The notes below the pieces were generated by a model that was not told the origin of the DNA, ran no database searches, and worked only from the letters and a program-made list of their open reading frames with translations. From positions 1 to 33,590 of the forward strand of contig JAHDBF010000019.1 of assembly GCA_020630525.1 (NCBI GenBank): a stretch of DNA of 33,590 nucleotides, in the 5' to 3' direction. The position numbers and the translations under genes were made by a program. Source of the DNA: Saprospiraceae bacterium. GTDB lineage: Bacteria > Bacteroidota > Bacteroidia > Chitinophagales > Saprospiraceae. Shown here one piece after another: positions 9,301-17,643 of this stretch; position 1 is the stretch's first letter, and each line of letters begins with the position of its first letter.

Positions 9301-11036
9301 GGTATTCTGTTTCCTAAATCTGGATCTGGGATATACTTTTTTAGTGATCCATCACCGCCATCATCCTCAAAGTAAATATCAAATTTAAACCCATCTTGTT
9401 GTAGTTGATTTGTTCTTAAAGAATATACATTCTTCATCATCAAATCATAAGTTGGACTGGCAATTTTTGCATCAGAAGGCCTCAAAAGTTTTACAATATG
9501 TGCTTGTCCAAATCCTTGCTCACCATTCTCATCTACTGAAGATAATTGAGTCTGTTGAGTAAGTTCTCCCACTTTATATAGGGTATCACAACGTTGCGCA
9601 TAATAATAATCATACGCCACACCCAAAACTTCACTTGGCCTTAATTGTACATTCAGGGATATGATACCTAGCTGAGGGTTAAAGCTATATTCGTTTTCAT
9701 TAAGCTTTCTTAATGTACCTGTAGAATAATCATCTTCTTCCAAATTTAACACACTTCTAACCAACTGAGCGTTTTCTCTTACTGCTTCGTTATCTAAGAT
9801 TCTTTGATATAAATCATTTGCAATATTGGAAGGTAATACTCTGTCTTTTTCTCTCAGGTAATTTGGAATTGGGTTAATAACATTGGTGTTATTAGAGTTT
9901 CCGAGCTTATCTACATTTCCTTCTGCTAAATCGGTCAATGCGATTACTCTTTTTCTATTTTGTTGGTATTGAGATCCATTGTTATCTCCTACCCATACTT
10001 CTATTCTATTTATGGTAAATGCATTTTGAACATATGGAAGATTACTTAATGCATGTTCAAAAGCCTCTCTGTGATAGTGTGATATAAAGAAGTGTCGATT
10101 TTCATCATATTCATCAGGTCTAATCTCAAATTTCTGGATTGTAGCACCATTTTGAATACTTAGATTATCTTGTTTAGATCTTTGTTGAGAAGCAATACCA
10201 GTAATTCTTAAATGTCCAAATTGTAATTCTGTTTTTAATCCGAATAAACTTTGTGCGCCTTGTATAAGTGAGCTTCTTAAGGGCAATGATACATCACCTG
10301 CTTCTATTTTTTTAATAATATCATCTTCACTAAATTGCTCAGAATCGTATGCCAATTTAATTTTTCTATCAAAATCAAAAGTAGCTTGTGTATTGTAGTT
10401 AAAACCCAAATCCAGTTTTTCTCCGATTCCACCATCGACATTCATATTTATCACAGGCTGAATATCAAAATTGAATCTACGTTGCGCCATTAATGGAATG
10501 TTTGGATTTGCTGTACGAGAGTAATCCGCTGGAATTATTGTCAAATCTATATTCCCCTGTGGTTTAATAGAAACCCCAGAACCACCAAAAAGTCTGTCTA
10601 TAAGTTCACCTCCGATATCGATTTTTGAGATAGGATCAATTATGCCTGATTTACTTTTATACTCGTCTCCGATTCCGCCTAATTTGTTAAAGTACTTTCT
10701 TTCTTCTTGTTTAGATCGGTACTCAAGATACTCTTCAAATGTTAAGGTAACTGGCGTTTTATAATATTCTTCACCGATTTTTTCAAATACAACATACGAG
10801 TTGGTCTCTGGATCGTATTCTACAACTTCCTCAATATTTTTAGGTTTTATATCGAATGGATTTTGATTGGGATCTGTAACAAAATCTCCATAGTTATCCA
10901 AAATCGGAATAGTATCTACAACTACATTTGCTTCCAGATGATCTGGAAGTGGCATTCCTGTAGAAAAACTGTAATTTGATGATACTACTACTGTGAAAAT
11001 TGTTAAAAGTAGTAAATTCTTAGTGATGATATTCAT
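3390..11036 (-). CDS. sprA: SprA, outer-membrane translocon of the type IX secretion system
   Basis: SprA forms the very large outer-membrane barrel through which type IX cargo is exported and, in gliding species, is needed for motility adhesin display. At 2548 residues this is of the expected size (about 2300-2550). It starts with a signal peptide (about 1-25). The conserved N-terminal SprA segment lies at about 145-300 (RRFNFDIQPVINMNVDG, then GFNYNTQATFDFDRK), long beta-rich stretches follow, and the protein ends in the aromatic barrel strand FQFGITLRFKLN. Three Lys/Arg-rich low-complexity insertions stand out at about 1672-1720, 1985-2022 and 2397-2450. It lies 74 bases after ruvA on the same strand, so cotranscription is likely. 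It ends at the strong terminator shared with pabC. Confidence 0.95.
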   Translation of the reverse strand: MNIITKNLLLLTIFTVVVSSNYSFSTGMPLPDHLEANVVVDTIPILDNYGDFVTDPNQNPFDIKPKNIEEVVEYDPETNSYVVFEKIGEEYYKTPVTLTFEEYLEYRSKQEERKYFNKLGGIGDEYKSKSGIIDPISKIDIGGELIDRLFGGSGVSIKPQGNIDLTIIPADYSRTANPNIPLMAQRRFNFDIQPVINMNVDGGIGEKLDLGFNYNTQATFDFDRKIKLAYDSEQFSEDDIIKKIEAGDVSLPLRSSLIQGAQSLFGLKTELQFGHLRITGIASQQRSKQDNLSIQNGATIQKFEIRPDEYDENRHFFISHYHREAFEHALSNLPYVQNAFTINRIEVWVGDNNGSQYQQNRKRVIALTDLAEGNVDKLGNSNNTNVINPIPNYLREKDRVLPSNIANDLYQRILDNEAVRENAQLVRSVLNLEEDDYSTGTLRKLNENEYSFNPQLGIISLNVQLRPSEVLGVAYDYYYAQRCDTLYKVGELTQQTQLSSVDENGEQGFGQAHIVKLLRPSDAKIASPTYDLMMKNVYSLRTNQLQQDGFKFDIYFEDDGGDGSLKKYIPDPDLGNRIPLLNAFNLDRLNNQGDPQPDGIFDFVPGITVIPRTGSIIFPVLEPFGDGLYSISEDSSAVERYMYSELYTESLFNASQVLERNKFVMIGEVKSSVSSEFSLGAWNIPRGSVQVRAGSNILREGIDYEVDYGIGRVRIINSAYLQQGVPIDVSFEDNSVFSFQQKTMFGLRADYALSKHANIGATYMRLFERPFTQKVNYGDDPINNRIFGIDFDYSKEVPWITKAADKLPFYSTKEPSNVTFTAEVAALKPGHNRQINLTDDNGGVVSIDDFEGAVSSLPLSSQPNRWTLSSVPRIPDSIGVESFHLKEDTLFNSLASNANRALLNWYVIDRGTTGTRDHPYSRIVDQNDLFPRRDVQTGQLPDLFTFDLSYYPTERGPYNFDTQDGYIINGERISAGVEYDQADQVLKLKEPETRWAGITRFLNNSDFQEANFEFVEFWMLNPFMDKEGSGPEDNGGHAVGENGQIIFHFGNVSEDIIRDGQQFYENNIPVNNPSVQLERTNVSSVPILDPPNNNAFDINNRDAQDVGYDGLDNSGEQVLFQNWVSEMSGMGATYVRQDPSNDDFVYFNSPDFENETILERYKRFNNPESNAPDGQSFERGNPYPDKEDPNNNLSLDEKESFWQYELNIERTSGTVEDRFFPSIIDESKIPYITQSKVVEANGQEEVWYRFRIPLNSGRSINGIEDFRFIQFMRIITAGFETSKTFRLAEFELVRSQWVRQQNVCRLTDSPIDPDFSVDVVGVQENSEKTPFGYILPKGIVLERLQGTFQNVTQDENSLAMNFCQLSDSCEVSVAKLAELDLRFFEKLQMFVHAEEEPGTDIPDDELSLFIRLGKDYKDNYYEYEVPLKMSRNNGVSDRDLAEVVWPEINKVDFALKYLTELKKARNLDGTPLERFSLDSIPGLDLTDPNSPFAGFNPEHNIHIIGNPTLGFVKGIQVGVRNSFDDSFNENYCGEVWINELRLAGFKERGGVAGLARMDVQIADLGNLTLSGNYNSVGWGAIDQKLQERSLEQVLDYDIASNLELGKLFPKNWNLSVPFYGQYAKSIRTPQYDPFALDLTVDEVVDEARKLGEDTQPVIDRSRDVTTIKTINFVNVKKGKSTGSKKDKPSSVTKPGKKDKGAKGEIAEEPKDNKPKNKKPMPWDISNFSVSYSYTETDRQDPFLAINNRKDYTASLDYGYSLKTKGIKPFGKLVKAKSLKFIKEINFNPVPNTFKFNTNLNRVITKTRFRLPDEAPFFEFDDRKFDWERRYNLQWDLMKNLKLTFAASNVSVVDEIRQVSANEWRDEFGRRRDDVIGNESLVRDYWRNNLRDFGRNANYNHQLGLDYTLPTKNIPILDWIDVRAQYKSDYSWIAGALIIIDEKDPADLTDDIGPGAVIQNNQNRSLTSTFKFDQLYRKVKYFKRLDGNAKSKRRRGSSSRNNDDDKNKDTADSGKREKRKKEREITTFEKLFVRPLLSVRNFKFSYKENLGTIVPGFMETPNLFGLSNNWTAPGWEFVSGLQPNLDPRVAQNDLRNYADNGWLNDSPVFNQQSSQTKQQNYDATIILEPWKDFKIDVDFTKSYQNNSTQQFVKKADEVTGMEKFGSLGYVEMGSYEMSFINMQTLFGTDPLELLEVFKSNREAISDRLRILSGNPSIPHDNEDGAEDGYGLLSNQVVIPAFLAAYTNVNTDAVILDLESEVKRNNYIPRPNWNLIYDGLSKLPMFKGKIKSFRLEHGYKSMFRVSSFNTNPDYNFADPFGEKGIDGNYYSRLDIPSVIIDEQFSPLIGIQLKTENDFEINGEYTKSRMLQLNTTNAELQETKSTGFQIGAGYTFQNVVLFNKKKKKRKKRDPKVTLDDIAEGISIGGKGKDKDKEDDKGGKRGVKDKRGNPLVFDFAFSYRDDVTYAHDYDTVSEPVVNPNPVNPDETFDPSAVRGQETISLNPSVEYEVNKNFSLRSFIDYRRSIPKISTSFATTTFQFGITLRFKLN

Positions 11037-11110
11037 TTCCTATTGAAAAGTAATTTCCTTATTTAATAGCTTCAGAGTATAACGGAGGATTATCCTGTAG
11101 ATTACATTTT

Positions 11111-11701
11111 TTAGGACATTTGTTTTAATACTTCCTTAATTATATCTTCTACTTGATTTATTTCTGGGTTTTGGGATAAAATTTGGTCGATTTTCTTCGA
11201 AACCTGTGCTTTATTAAATCCTAACGCTTGTAACGCTGAAACTGCTTCCATTTTATAATTTGATAATTCAAAATATACAGAACTACCTTGATCGATTTCT
11301 ATTTTTGCAATCTTATCCTTTAAATCTAAGATTAGCCTTTTTGCTGTTTTTGGTCCAATGCCTTTTACTTTATTAAAAGCAGCTGCATTGTCCTGCAAAA
11401 TAGCAGTACTTACCTCTTGCGGAGTCATAGAAGACAATACCACTCTTGCGGTGTTAGGACCTATGCCCGATACTGAAAGCAAATGCAAAAATATCTCTTT
11501 TTCGGATTCATTTTCAAATCCATATATGTCAAGAACGTCTTCACGTACATGCACGTAAGTAAATAACTTTACAGTATCAAAATTTTCTATTTTACTAAAA
11601 GTATTTAAGGTAATTAAGACATTATAGCCTACTCCATTAATATCAAGGTATACTTGAGTCGGACTTTTATAAGTCAAAGAACCTTTCAAATATGCATACA
11701 T
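11111..11701 (-). CDS. ruvA: Holliday junction branch migration protein RuvA
   Basis: RuvA tetramers bind four-way DNA junctions and load the RuvB motor during recombination repair. The 196-residue protein begins MYAYLKGSL, matching the family start. It shows the N-terminal OB-fold (about 1-62, with INGVGYNVL), two helix-hairpin-helix motifs (VSGIGPNTARVVLS at 77-90 and VKGIGPKTAKRLI at 112-124) and the C-terminal RuvB-contact domain (about 148-196). The frame is open 11 codons upstream to 11734, but that extension has no counterpart in the family, so the ATG at 11701 is chosen. sprA follows 74 bases downstream. ruvB is not in the window. Confidence 0.95.
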   Translation of the reverse strand: MYAYLKGSLTYKSPTQVYLDINGVGYNVLITLNTFSKIENFDTVKLFTYVHVREDVLDIYGFENESEKEIFLHLLSVSGIGPNTARVVLSSMTPQEVSTAILQDNAAAFNKVKGIGPKTAKRLILDLKDKIAKIEIDQGSSVYFELSNYKMEAVSALQALGFNKAQVSKKIDQILSQNPEINQVEDIIKEVLKQMS

Positions 11702-11794
11702 CTGAAAACATGATTTTAACCACGAAAGTAGCAATAAAATGGCAATACATATTATTATTATCTCTAATATGTGATTTCTTACCGCTTATCTACT

Positions 11795-11802
11795 TAAATT
11801 TG
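11795..11802 (+). promoter_or_regulatory. Candidate -7 box (TAAATTTG) for purD
   Basis: TAAATTTG fits the Bacteroidota primary-sigma -7 consensus TAnnTTTG and lies 18 bases before the purD ATG, implying a very short leader. I see no clear TTTG -33 element at the right spacing, so the call is tentative. The 119-base gap also separates purD from the divergent ruvA. Confidence 0.4.
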
Positions 11803-11820
11803 GGTCATAACTACTAAAAA

Positions 11821-13089
11821 ATGAACAATATTTTAATCATTGGTTCTGGAGGGAGAGAACATGCAATTTGTTGGAAAATAGCGCAGTCTAGTTCTATTAA
11901 TGAAATATTTATCGCACCTGGTAATGCTGGCACAGAAAAAATCGGCACTAACGTCTCGATTCCAATAGACGACTTTAACAGTTTAGCTGCTTTTTGCATT
12001 GAGAATGAGGTATTCTATATCATTGTAGGTCCAGAACAACCACTTGTCGACGGCATCTTTGATTTTTTTAAAGATAATTACCCTGATATTAATGTTTTAG
12101 GACCAAGTAAAGCTGCTGCCCAACTAGAAGGATCAAAAAAGTTTGCTAAAGAATTTATGGCAAGCAACAATATACCGACTGCAGCTTATCAAGCCTTTAG
12201 CAATAATCAAATTCCTGAAGCAAAAGCATTTATCAGTAATAATAATGGGCCGTATGTCTTAAAAGCCGATGGTCTTGCTGCTGGAAAAGGCGTATTAATC
12301 ATCGAAAATCAAGAAGAAGCATTAGTCGAGATAGAGTCAATGTTGGGTGGAAAATTTGGTAATGCATCAAAAACAGTTGTAATAGAAGCTTTTTTAAGTG
12401 GTATAGAATTTTCTGTATTCGTATTAACTGACGGCAACAATTATCAAATATTGCCAGTTGCAAAAGATTATAAAAGAATTGGCGAAGGCGATACTGGGTT
12501 AAATACTGGTGGAATGGGCGCTATCTCTCCAGTTCCATTTGTTGATGAAGTTATGATGAATAAGGTAGAAGACCGAATTATCAAACCAACTATCTCTGGC
12601 ATCCAAAAAGCTGATTTAGAATATAAAGGTTTTATCTTTTTAGGGTTGATTAATGTAGAGGGGGATCCATTTGTTATTGAATATAATTGCAGAATGGGGG
12701 ATCCAGAAACCGAAGTCGTCATTCCAAGAATAGAAAATGACCTTATGGATTTATTCAAATCTGTTTTCGATGGCAATCTTACCGATCATCCTATCAAACA
12801 ATCTGAAAACTTTGCCGCAGGAATGGTTTTGGTTTCTGGAGGATATCCCGAAAAATATGAAAAAGGAAAAACAATAAACATTCATAACTCATATGATGAT
12901 TCTGTAATTTTCCACGCTGGAACCAAAAGTCAAGATGAAAAAATCGTAACCAATGGAGGAAGAGTAATGTGCATTACCAGTTTTGGAAATGACATATTAT
13001 CAGCATTAGATAAATCTAAAACTCAAGCTGAAAACATTGACTTTGAAGGAAAATATTACCGTAAGGACATAGGATTAGACCTTATATAA
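11821..13089 (+). CDS. purD: Phosphoribosylamine-glycine ligase (GAR synthetase)
   Basis: ATP-dependent joining of phosphoribosylamine and glycine, the second step of de novo purine synthesis. The 422-residue length is typical. Residues 4-15 (ILIIGSGGREHA) form the N-terminal nucleotide-like fold. The ATP-grasp module follows: SKKFAKEFM near 102, YVLKADGLAAGKGV near 143-156, and the metal/ATP site FVIEYNCRMGDPETEVV at about 284-300. The C-terminal domain ends in HAGTK and NGGRVMCITSFG. The stop is only 3 bases before the murF-alr ATG, so the two are almost certainly cotranscribed although they belong to different pathways. Confidence 0.96.
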   Translation: MNNILIIGSGGREHAICWKIAQSSSINEIFIAPGNAGTEKIGTNVSIPIDDFNSLAAFCIENEVFYIIVGPEQPLVDGIFDFFKDNYPDINVLGPSKAAAQLEGSKKFAKEFMASNNIPTAAYQAFSNNQIPEAKAFISNNNGPYVLKADGLAAGKGVLIIENQEEALVEIESMLGGKFGNASKTVVIEAFLSGIEFSVFVLTDGNNYQILPVAKDYKRIGEGDTGLNTGGMGAISPVPFVDEVMMNKVEDRIIKPTISGIQKADLEYKGFIFLGLINVEGDPFVIEYNCRMGDPETEVVIPRIENDLMDLFKSVFDGNLTDHPIKQSENFAAGMVLVSGGYPEKYEKGKTINIHNSYDDSVIFHAGTKSQDEKIVTNGGRVMCITSFGNDILSALDKSKTQAENIDFEGKYYRKDIGLDLI

Positions 13090-13092
13090 TAT

Positions 13093-15519
13093 ATGGATTT
13101 TACGCCTTACGAGATAGCAGATATTTTAGGAATTGACAAAGGGTTAATTGTAGAATCTTCTCTTAATATTCATCATGTTTCCATAGATAGTCGAGATGCT
13201 AATATAGACAGCAGTACCTTGTTTTGCGCACTAGATGGCAGTAATTCTAATGGGCATCTTTATATTAAAAAATGTATTGATCGAGGCGTTAAAAATTTTT
13301 TAGTTAATAGAATCCCACCAGATGTATCTACCGAAAAAGCAAATTTTTTCTTAGTTGAAAATGTATTGTCCAGCTTACAAAAACTAGCTTCCGAGCATAG
13401 GCAAAAACTAGATTTAACAGTAATCGGAATCACTGGTTCTAATGGAAAAACCATCGTAAAAGAATGGCTTTATCAATGTATTTCTCCATATCGTAAAACA
13501 TACAAAAGTCCTGCTAGTTACAACTCTCAAATCGGAGTCGCATTATCAATTTTGGGAATAAAAAGTTGGCATGATATTGCCATAATAGAAGCCGGAATTT
13601 CTATGCCCAATGAAATGGATGCACTTCAAAAAATGATCCGTCCATCCATCGGAATATTCACAAATATTGGTGATTCTCATCAAAATAATTTTTCTACAAT
13701 AGATCAAAAAATAAATGAAAAAATAAAATTATTTAAAGAAACAAAATTCATCATTTGTAAAAATATTTATAAAAAAAATCTGCTTAATAGCAACGCAAAA
13801 GTTATAGATTGGGGACAAGATAACTCAGCTAAATACTCCATTTCTACCATCAATAAAATAGACAATTCTACCATCATCGCACTAAATATTGAGGGAGAAA
13901 AACATAGGCTTAACCTCCCATTTTCCATAGATTCTTCAATAGAAAATGCAATGAATTGCATCACCACAATGCTAGCATTAAATTTTAGTACTTCACACAT
14001 TCAGCAGTCGATAATAAAGCTTATAGATGTCCCTATGCGTATGGAATTAAAATCTGGAATAAATAACTGTATCATTATCGACGATAGTTACTCGTTTGAC
14101 ACAGACTCTTTACGGATTGCTGTTCAACGGCTCAAAGATTTTGGTGATGACTATGACAAATCAATAATATTAAGTGATTTTGATGCACAATCAATTTCGT
14201 CCACAGCATACCAAGAAGTTAGCACAATCATTAAGAATTTGAATCTAAAGAGAATTATAACAATTGGCACAAAACTGTCTGAATCATTTGGTAACATTCC
14301 TCATAAAAACTATATAAATACTGACGCTTTATTTTCAAGTTTTAATAAAAATGATTTTGCTAATGAAGTGATCTTAATCAAAGGAGCTAGAAAGTACCAA
14401 CTAGAAAAAATATCAATTGCATTAACCCAAGTTACGAATCGGACTTTTTTAGAAATAAATCTTTCTGCTTTAAGACACAACATTAATAGGTATAAATCCA
14501 ACATGGAAAATCATGTACTATTGATGGCTGTTGTCAAAGCTTCAGGTTATGGCAGTGGAACAAAATTAATGCATGCTTTTTTGCAAAATTCTCCAGTGGA
14601 TTATTTAGGTGTTGCTATCCTCCGTGAAGCTATAGATTTAAGAAATGGAGCAGTAAACAAACCAATATTAATTTTTAATCCTGCACCAGAAAATTTACAC
14701 AAAATCTATGAATACAATCTAGATTTAGAATTGTCAAATTTTAAAATGTTAGATCATATTCTGCAATTTTCAAATCATCAAGAATTACGCATCCAAATCA
14801 AGATTGATACTGGAATGAATAGAATGGGATTCAAAGAAAATGACATTGATCCATTATTGGAAAAACTATCAAATCTAAAACTACATATTACAGGAATATT
14901 CACCCATCTTTCTGCTAGTGAAGATGCTGGTAGCGATGATTTCTCTATTAAGCAATTGGAACTTTTTGATAAAATTTATGCAAGGATATGTAAGACTTTA
15001 CAGATTTCTCCTATTAAACATGCGCTCAACTCTTCAGGAACAATGCGGTTTAGAAATCACCATTATGATATGGTACGTATTGGCCTTGGTCTCTACGGAA
15101 TTAATGAATCATCCCATGAATTACAAAGCGAAGCTGTACACAAACTTGCAAGCAATATTCTACAAATAAAACAAATCCAAAAAGGAGAAAGAATAGGTTA
15201 CGGATCAAATACTATTGTCGACAAAAAAACAAAAATAGCAATGATCGGCCTAGGATATGCAGATGGACTCATCAGATTGGCAGGAAATGGAAATTTTTCT
15301 GTAAAAATAAATGGCGCATTAGCACCACTCATAGGGAATATTTGCATGGACATTTGTATGGCCGATGTTAGCCAAATTACTGACGTTTATGAAGGTCAAG
15401 AAGTAATAATATTCGATGATTATAAGTCCATATCTCGACTTGCCAATGCATGCCAAACCATCCCTTATGAGATTTTATCTAGAATATCAGAGAGAGTAGA
15501 TAGGCTGTATACTTACTAA
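13093..15519 (+). CDS. Bifunctional MurF ligase / alanine racemase
   Basis: One 808-residue chain carries two peptidoglycan-precursor activities. Residues 1-445 are MurF, which adds D-Ala-D-Ala to the UDP-MurNAc-tripeptide: P-loop GITGSNGKT (112-120), SYNSQIGVALS (142-152) and the Mur C-terminal region with DDSYSFDTDSLR (330-341) and IKGARKYQLE (429-438). From about 450 it is a fold-type III alanine racemase, which makes the D-Ala: the PLP lysine is K482 in AVVKASGYGSG, followed by IDTGMNRMGF, SSGTMRF, ERIGYGS and IGNICMDICMADVS. This fusion is a known feature of Bacteroidota; it couples D-Ala production to its use. It starts 3 bases after purD. Confidence 0.95.
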   Translation: MDFTPYEIADILGIDKGLIVESSLNIHHVSIDSRDANIDSSTLFCALDGSNSNGHLYIKKCIDRGVKNFLVNRIPPDVSTEKANFFLVENVLSSLQKLASEHRQKLDLTVIGITGSNGKTIVKEWLYQCISPYRKTYKSPASYNSQIGVALSILGIKSWHDIAIIEAGISMPNEMDALQKMIRPSIGIFTNIGDSHQNNFSTIDQKINEKIKLFKETKFIICKNIYKKNLLNSNAKVIDWGQDNSAKYSISTINKIDNSTIIALNIEGEKHRLNLPFSIDSSIENAMNCITTMLALNFSTSHIQQSIIKLIDVPMRMELKSGINNCIIIDDSYSFDTDSLRIAVQRLKDFGDDYDKSIILSDFDAQSISSTAYQEVSTIIKNLNLKRIITIGTKLSESFGNIPHKNYINTDALFSSFNKNDFANEVILIKGARKYQLEKISIALTQVTNRTFLEINLSALRHNINRYKSNMENHVLLMAVVKASGYGSGTKLMHAFLQNSPVDYLGVAILREAIDLRNGAVNKPILIFNPAPENLHKIYEYNLDLELSNFKMLDHILQFSNHQELRIQIKIDTGMNRMGFKENDIDPLLEKLSNLKLHITGIFTHLSASEDAGSDDFSIKQLELFDKIYARICKTLQISPIKHALNSSGTMRFRNHHYDMVRIGLGLYGINESSHELQSEAVHKLASNILQIKQIQKGERIGYGSNTIVDKKTKIAMIGLGYADGLIRLAGNGNFSVKINGALAPLIGNICMDICMADVSQITDVYEGQEVIIFDDYKSISRLANACQTIPYEILSRISERVDRLYTY

Positions 15520-15555
15520 TCCAATAAAAGGATATTTTCATTCGTTTGAATTTTC

Positions 15556-15563
15556 TATTTTTG
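15556..15563 (+). promoter_or_regulatory. Candidate promoter -7 box (TATTTTTG) for the parvulin operon
   Basis: TATTTTTG followed by CGGC matches the phylum-specific -7 element TAnnTTTG in a context common in Bacteroidota. It lies 115 bases before the ATG at 15678, giving a leader of roughly 105 bases. The leader contains a 7-bp inverted repeat (ATACAAA at 15613-15619, TTTGTAT at 15626-15632). No good -33 TTTG is visible at standard spacing. Confidence 0.5.
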
Positions 15564-15677
15564 CGGCACAATTCATACTTGATTTCGAGCCTAATTTGTT
15601 CATAATCAATTTATACAAAATAAGGTTTGTATCTTAAAATGATTTTGAAGCCAAACTATTTGACATAAATATTAAAC

Positions 15678-17636
15678 ATGATTCTTAGAAAAGCATCTTT
15701 ATTTTTTTTACTTGTATTTTTTAGTCTTTATGCCTTTGCTCAAGACGAACCCGTATTGTTTACCATAAACGACAATCCTGTTTACTTATCAGAATTTACA
15801 TACATCTATGAAAAAAACAACGGAGATAATGCAGATTACTCTAAAGAAAGTCTAGATGAATATATTGATCTATACAAAAAGTTTAAACTGAAAGTAGAGC
15901 AAGCAAAATATATGGGTTTAGACACCGTCAAAAGATTGCAAGCGGAACTAGAAGGATACAGAAAACAGTTGGCAAGTAACTATCTCGTTGACAAAGAAGT
16001 ATCAGAAAAACTGATTGCAGAAGTAATGGAAAGGGTGAAATATGATGTAAAATTAAGCCACATTTTTGTAGCTACTCCACCAAAGGCATCCAGTGCAACT
16101 AGAGCTACTGCTACTGATAAGATCAACAGATTGTACCAACAATTAGAATCTGGTGTTGACTTTGCAGAATTGGCAAAAAGAGAATCAGAAGACAAAGCTA
16201 CAGCAATAAAAGGTGGAGAATTGGGCTATCATACTGCCATGTTGCCTAATGGGTTTTATGAACTCGAAAATGCAATGTATAGTACAGCAGTTGGTAATTA
16301 CACAAAACCTTTTCAGTCAAAAATGGGTATGCATATTGTAAAAGTGCTAGACAAAAGAGAAGCTAGAGGCGAACTTGATGTATCCCACATTCTAATAAAA
16401 TCAAAAAAGGATAACGCACCAGTAAAAGGAGCAAAATTTAGGGCTGATAGCATTAAAATCAAATTAGATGCTGGTGCAGATTTTGCAGAAATAGCAAAAC
16501 AATATTCTGAAGATAAAAACACCAATAGCAAAGGTGGAAAAATCGGATATTTCAAGATAAATCAATTTGAATCTACATTTGAAGATGCTGCTCATGCGCT
16601 AAAAGATGGAGAATATTCTGATGTAATAGAAACAAGATTGGGATGGCACATTATCAAAAGACACAACAAAAAAGATGAATCTGATCCAGTCAAACTAAAA
16701 AGAAAAATCCAAGCTGGATTGGTAAAAGCGGATAGATTTGAAATTGCAAAAAAGAAATTGATCGAAAAAATAGAAAAAGAGGCTGGTGTTGCAGAAAATA
16801 GTGTTGCTTTAAATCAGTTTATCAGTTCTCAGAACGAAGATTTCTATTCTTACAAATGGCAGATACCAGAAAATCTTGCTGATACAGACTTAATGACCAT
16901 TGGTAAAACTGCAAATTTTTCTGTAGAAGATTTTGCAAAATTTTGCAAAAAAGATACCAAATCTAGATTACGATTCAATAAAAACAAACCAATTGCTGAT
17001 GCTGTAAATGAAATGTACGACAACTTTAAAGATGAAAAAATATTGGCATACGAAGAGTCTCAATTGGCAAATAAATATCCTGAATTTAAATCTTTAATGA
17101 GAGAATACGAAGAAGGAATTTTGCTTTTTGAAGCGACAAAAATGGAAGTTTGGGATAAAGCAAGTAGTGACACCGTTGGACTAAAAAAATTCCATGACAA
17201 ACACAAATCCAATTATAAATGGGAAGATAGAATTGAAGTAAATCATTACAGTATCAATACTACTGATGCTAAAACCTTAAAAGCAATTACTAAGGCAGCA
17301 AAGAAAAGTAGCACAGAAGATCTAATAAAAAAATACAATACTGACGCACTGCAATTAATCAGCTATGAATCTAGAACATTTGAAAAATCCTCAGAAGATG
17401 CTAACAACTATAACTGGAGCAAAGATTTCGTTTCTGACCTTGTTGTAAATGAAGAAGATGCGGCGTTTTACAAAGTAGTAAATATGATGCCTGCCCAAGA
17501 AAAAACGCTCAAAGAAGCTAGAGGATATATCATCGCAGATTACCAAGATTTCTTAGAAAAAGAATGGATTGAAGCTTTGAGAAAAAGATTTAAAATAAAA
17601 GTTAACGAGAAAGTACTCAAATCACTGATAAAATAA
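15678..17636 (+). CDS. Periplasmic peptidyl-prolyl isomerase with two parvulin domains (SurA/PpiD-like)
   Basis: Predicted exported foldase/chaperone for outer-membrane proteins. The 652-residue product has a signal peptide ending LYAFAQ (about 1-21) and a helical N-terminal chaperone-like segment (about 25-118). Two PpiC/parvulin domains follow: 123-228 (LSHIFVATP ... GELGYH ... MGMHIVKVLDKR) and 233-331 (VSHILIKSK ... GGKIGYF ... LGWHIIKRH). A long Lys-rich C-terminal region of no recognised fold (about 340-652) completes it. It heads a tight run with a lipoprotein (7-base gap) and SurA. The family is secure, but which copy does the SurA job cannot be told from sequence. Confidence 0.88.
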   Translation: MILRKASLFFLLVFFSLYAFAQDEPVLFTINDNPVYLSEFTYIYEKNNGDNADYSKESLDEYIDLYKKFKLKVEQAKYMGLDTVKRLQAELEGYRKQLASNYLVDKEVSEKLIAEVMERVKYDVKLSHIFVATPPKASSATRATATDKINRLYQQLESGVDFAELAKRESEDKATAIKGGELGYHTAMLPNGFYELENAMYSTAVGNYTKPFQSKMGMHIVKVLDKREARGELDVSHILIKSKKDNAPVKGAKFRADSIKIKLDAGADFAEIAKQYSEDKNTNSKGGKIGYFKINQFESTFEDAAHALKDGEYSDVIETRLGWHIIKRHNKKDESDPVKLKRKIQAGLVKADRFEIAKKKLIEKIEKEAGVAENSVALNQFISSQNEDFYSYKWQIPENLADTDLMTIGKTANFSVEDFAKFCKKDTKSRLRFNKNKPIADAVNEMYDNFKDEKILAYEESQLANKYPEFKSLMREYEEGILLFEATKMEVWDKASSDTVGLKKFHDKHKSNYKWEDRIEVNHYSINTTDAKTLKAITKAAKKSSTEDLIKKYNTDALQLISYESRTFEKSSEDANNYNWSKDFVSDLVVNEEDAAFYKVVNMMPAQEKTLKEARGYIIADYQDFLEKEWIEALRKRFKIKVNEKVLKSLIK

Positions 17637-17643
17637 ATTATAG

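Noticed and set aside
11702-11734. Longer RuvA N-terminus (11 extra codons)
   Set aside because: RuvA proteins begin at the OB-fold strand MxAYLKG; the extension has no match to the family, so the ATG at 11701 was used.
13093-15519. MurF-alanine racemase fusion as a novelty
   Set aside because: This fusion is a known and common feature of Bacteroidota, and its motifs are intact.
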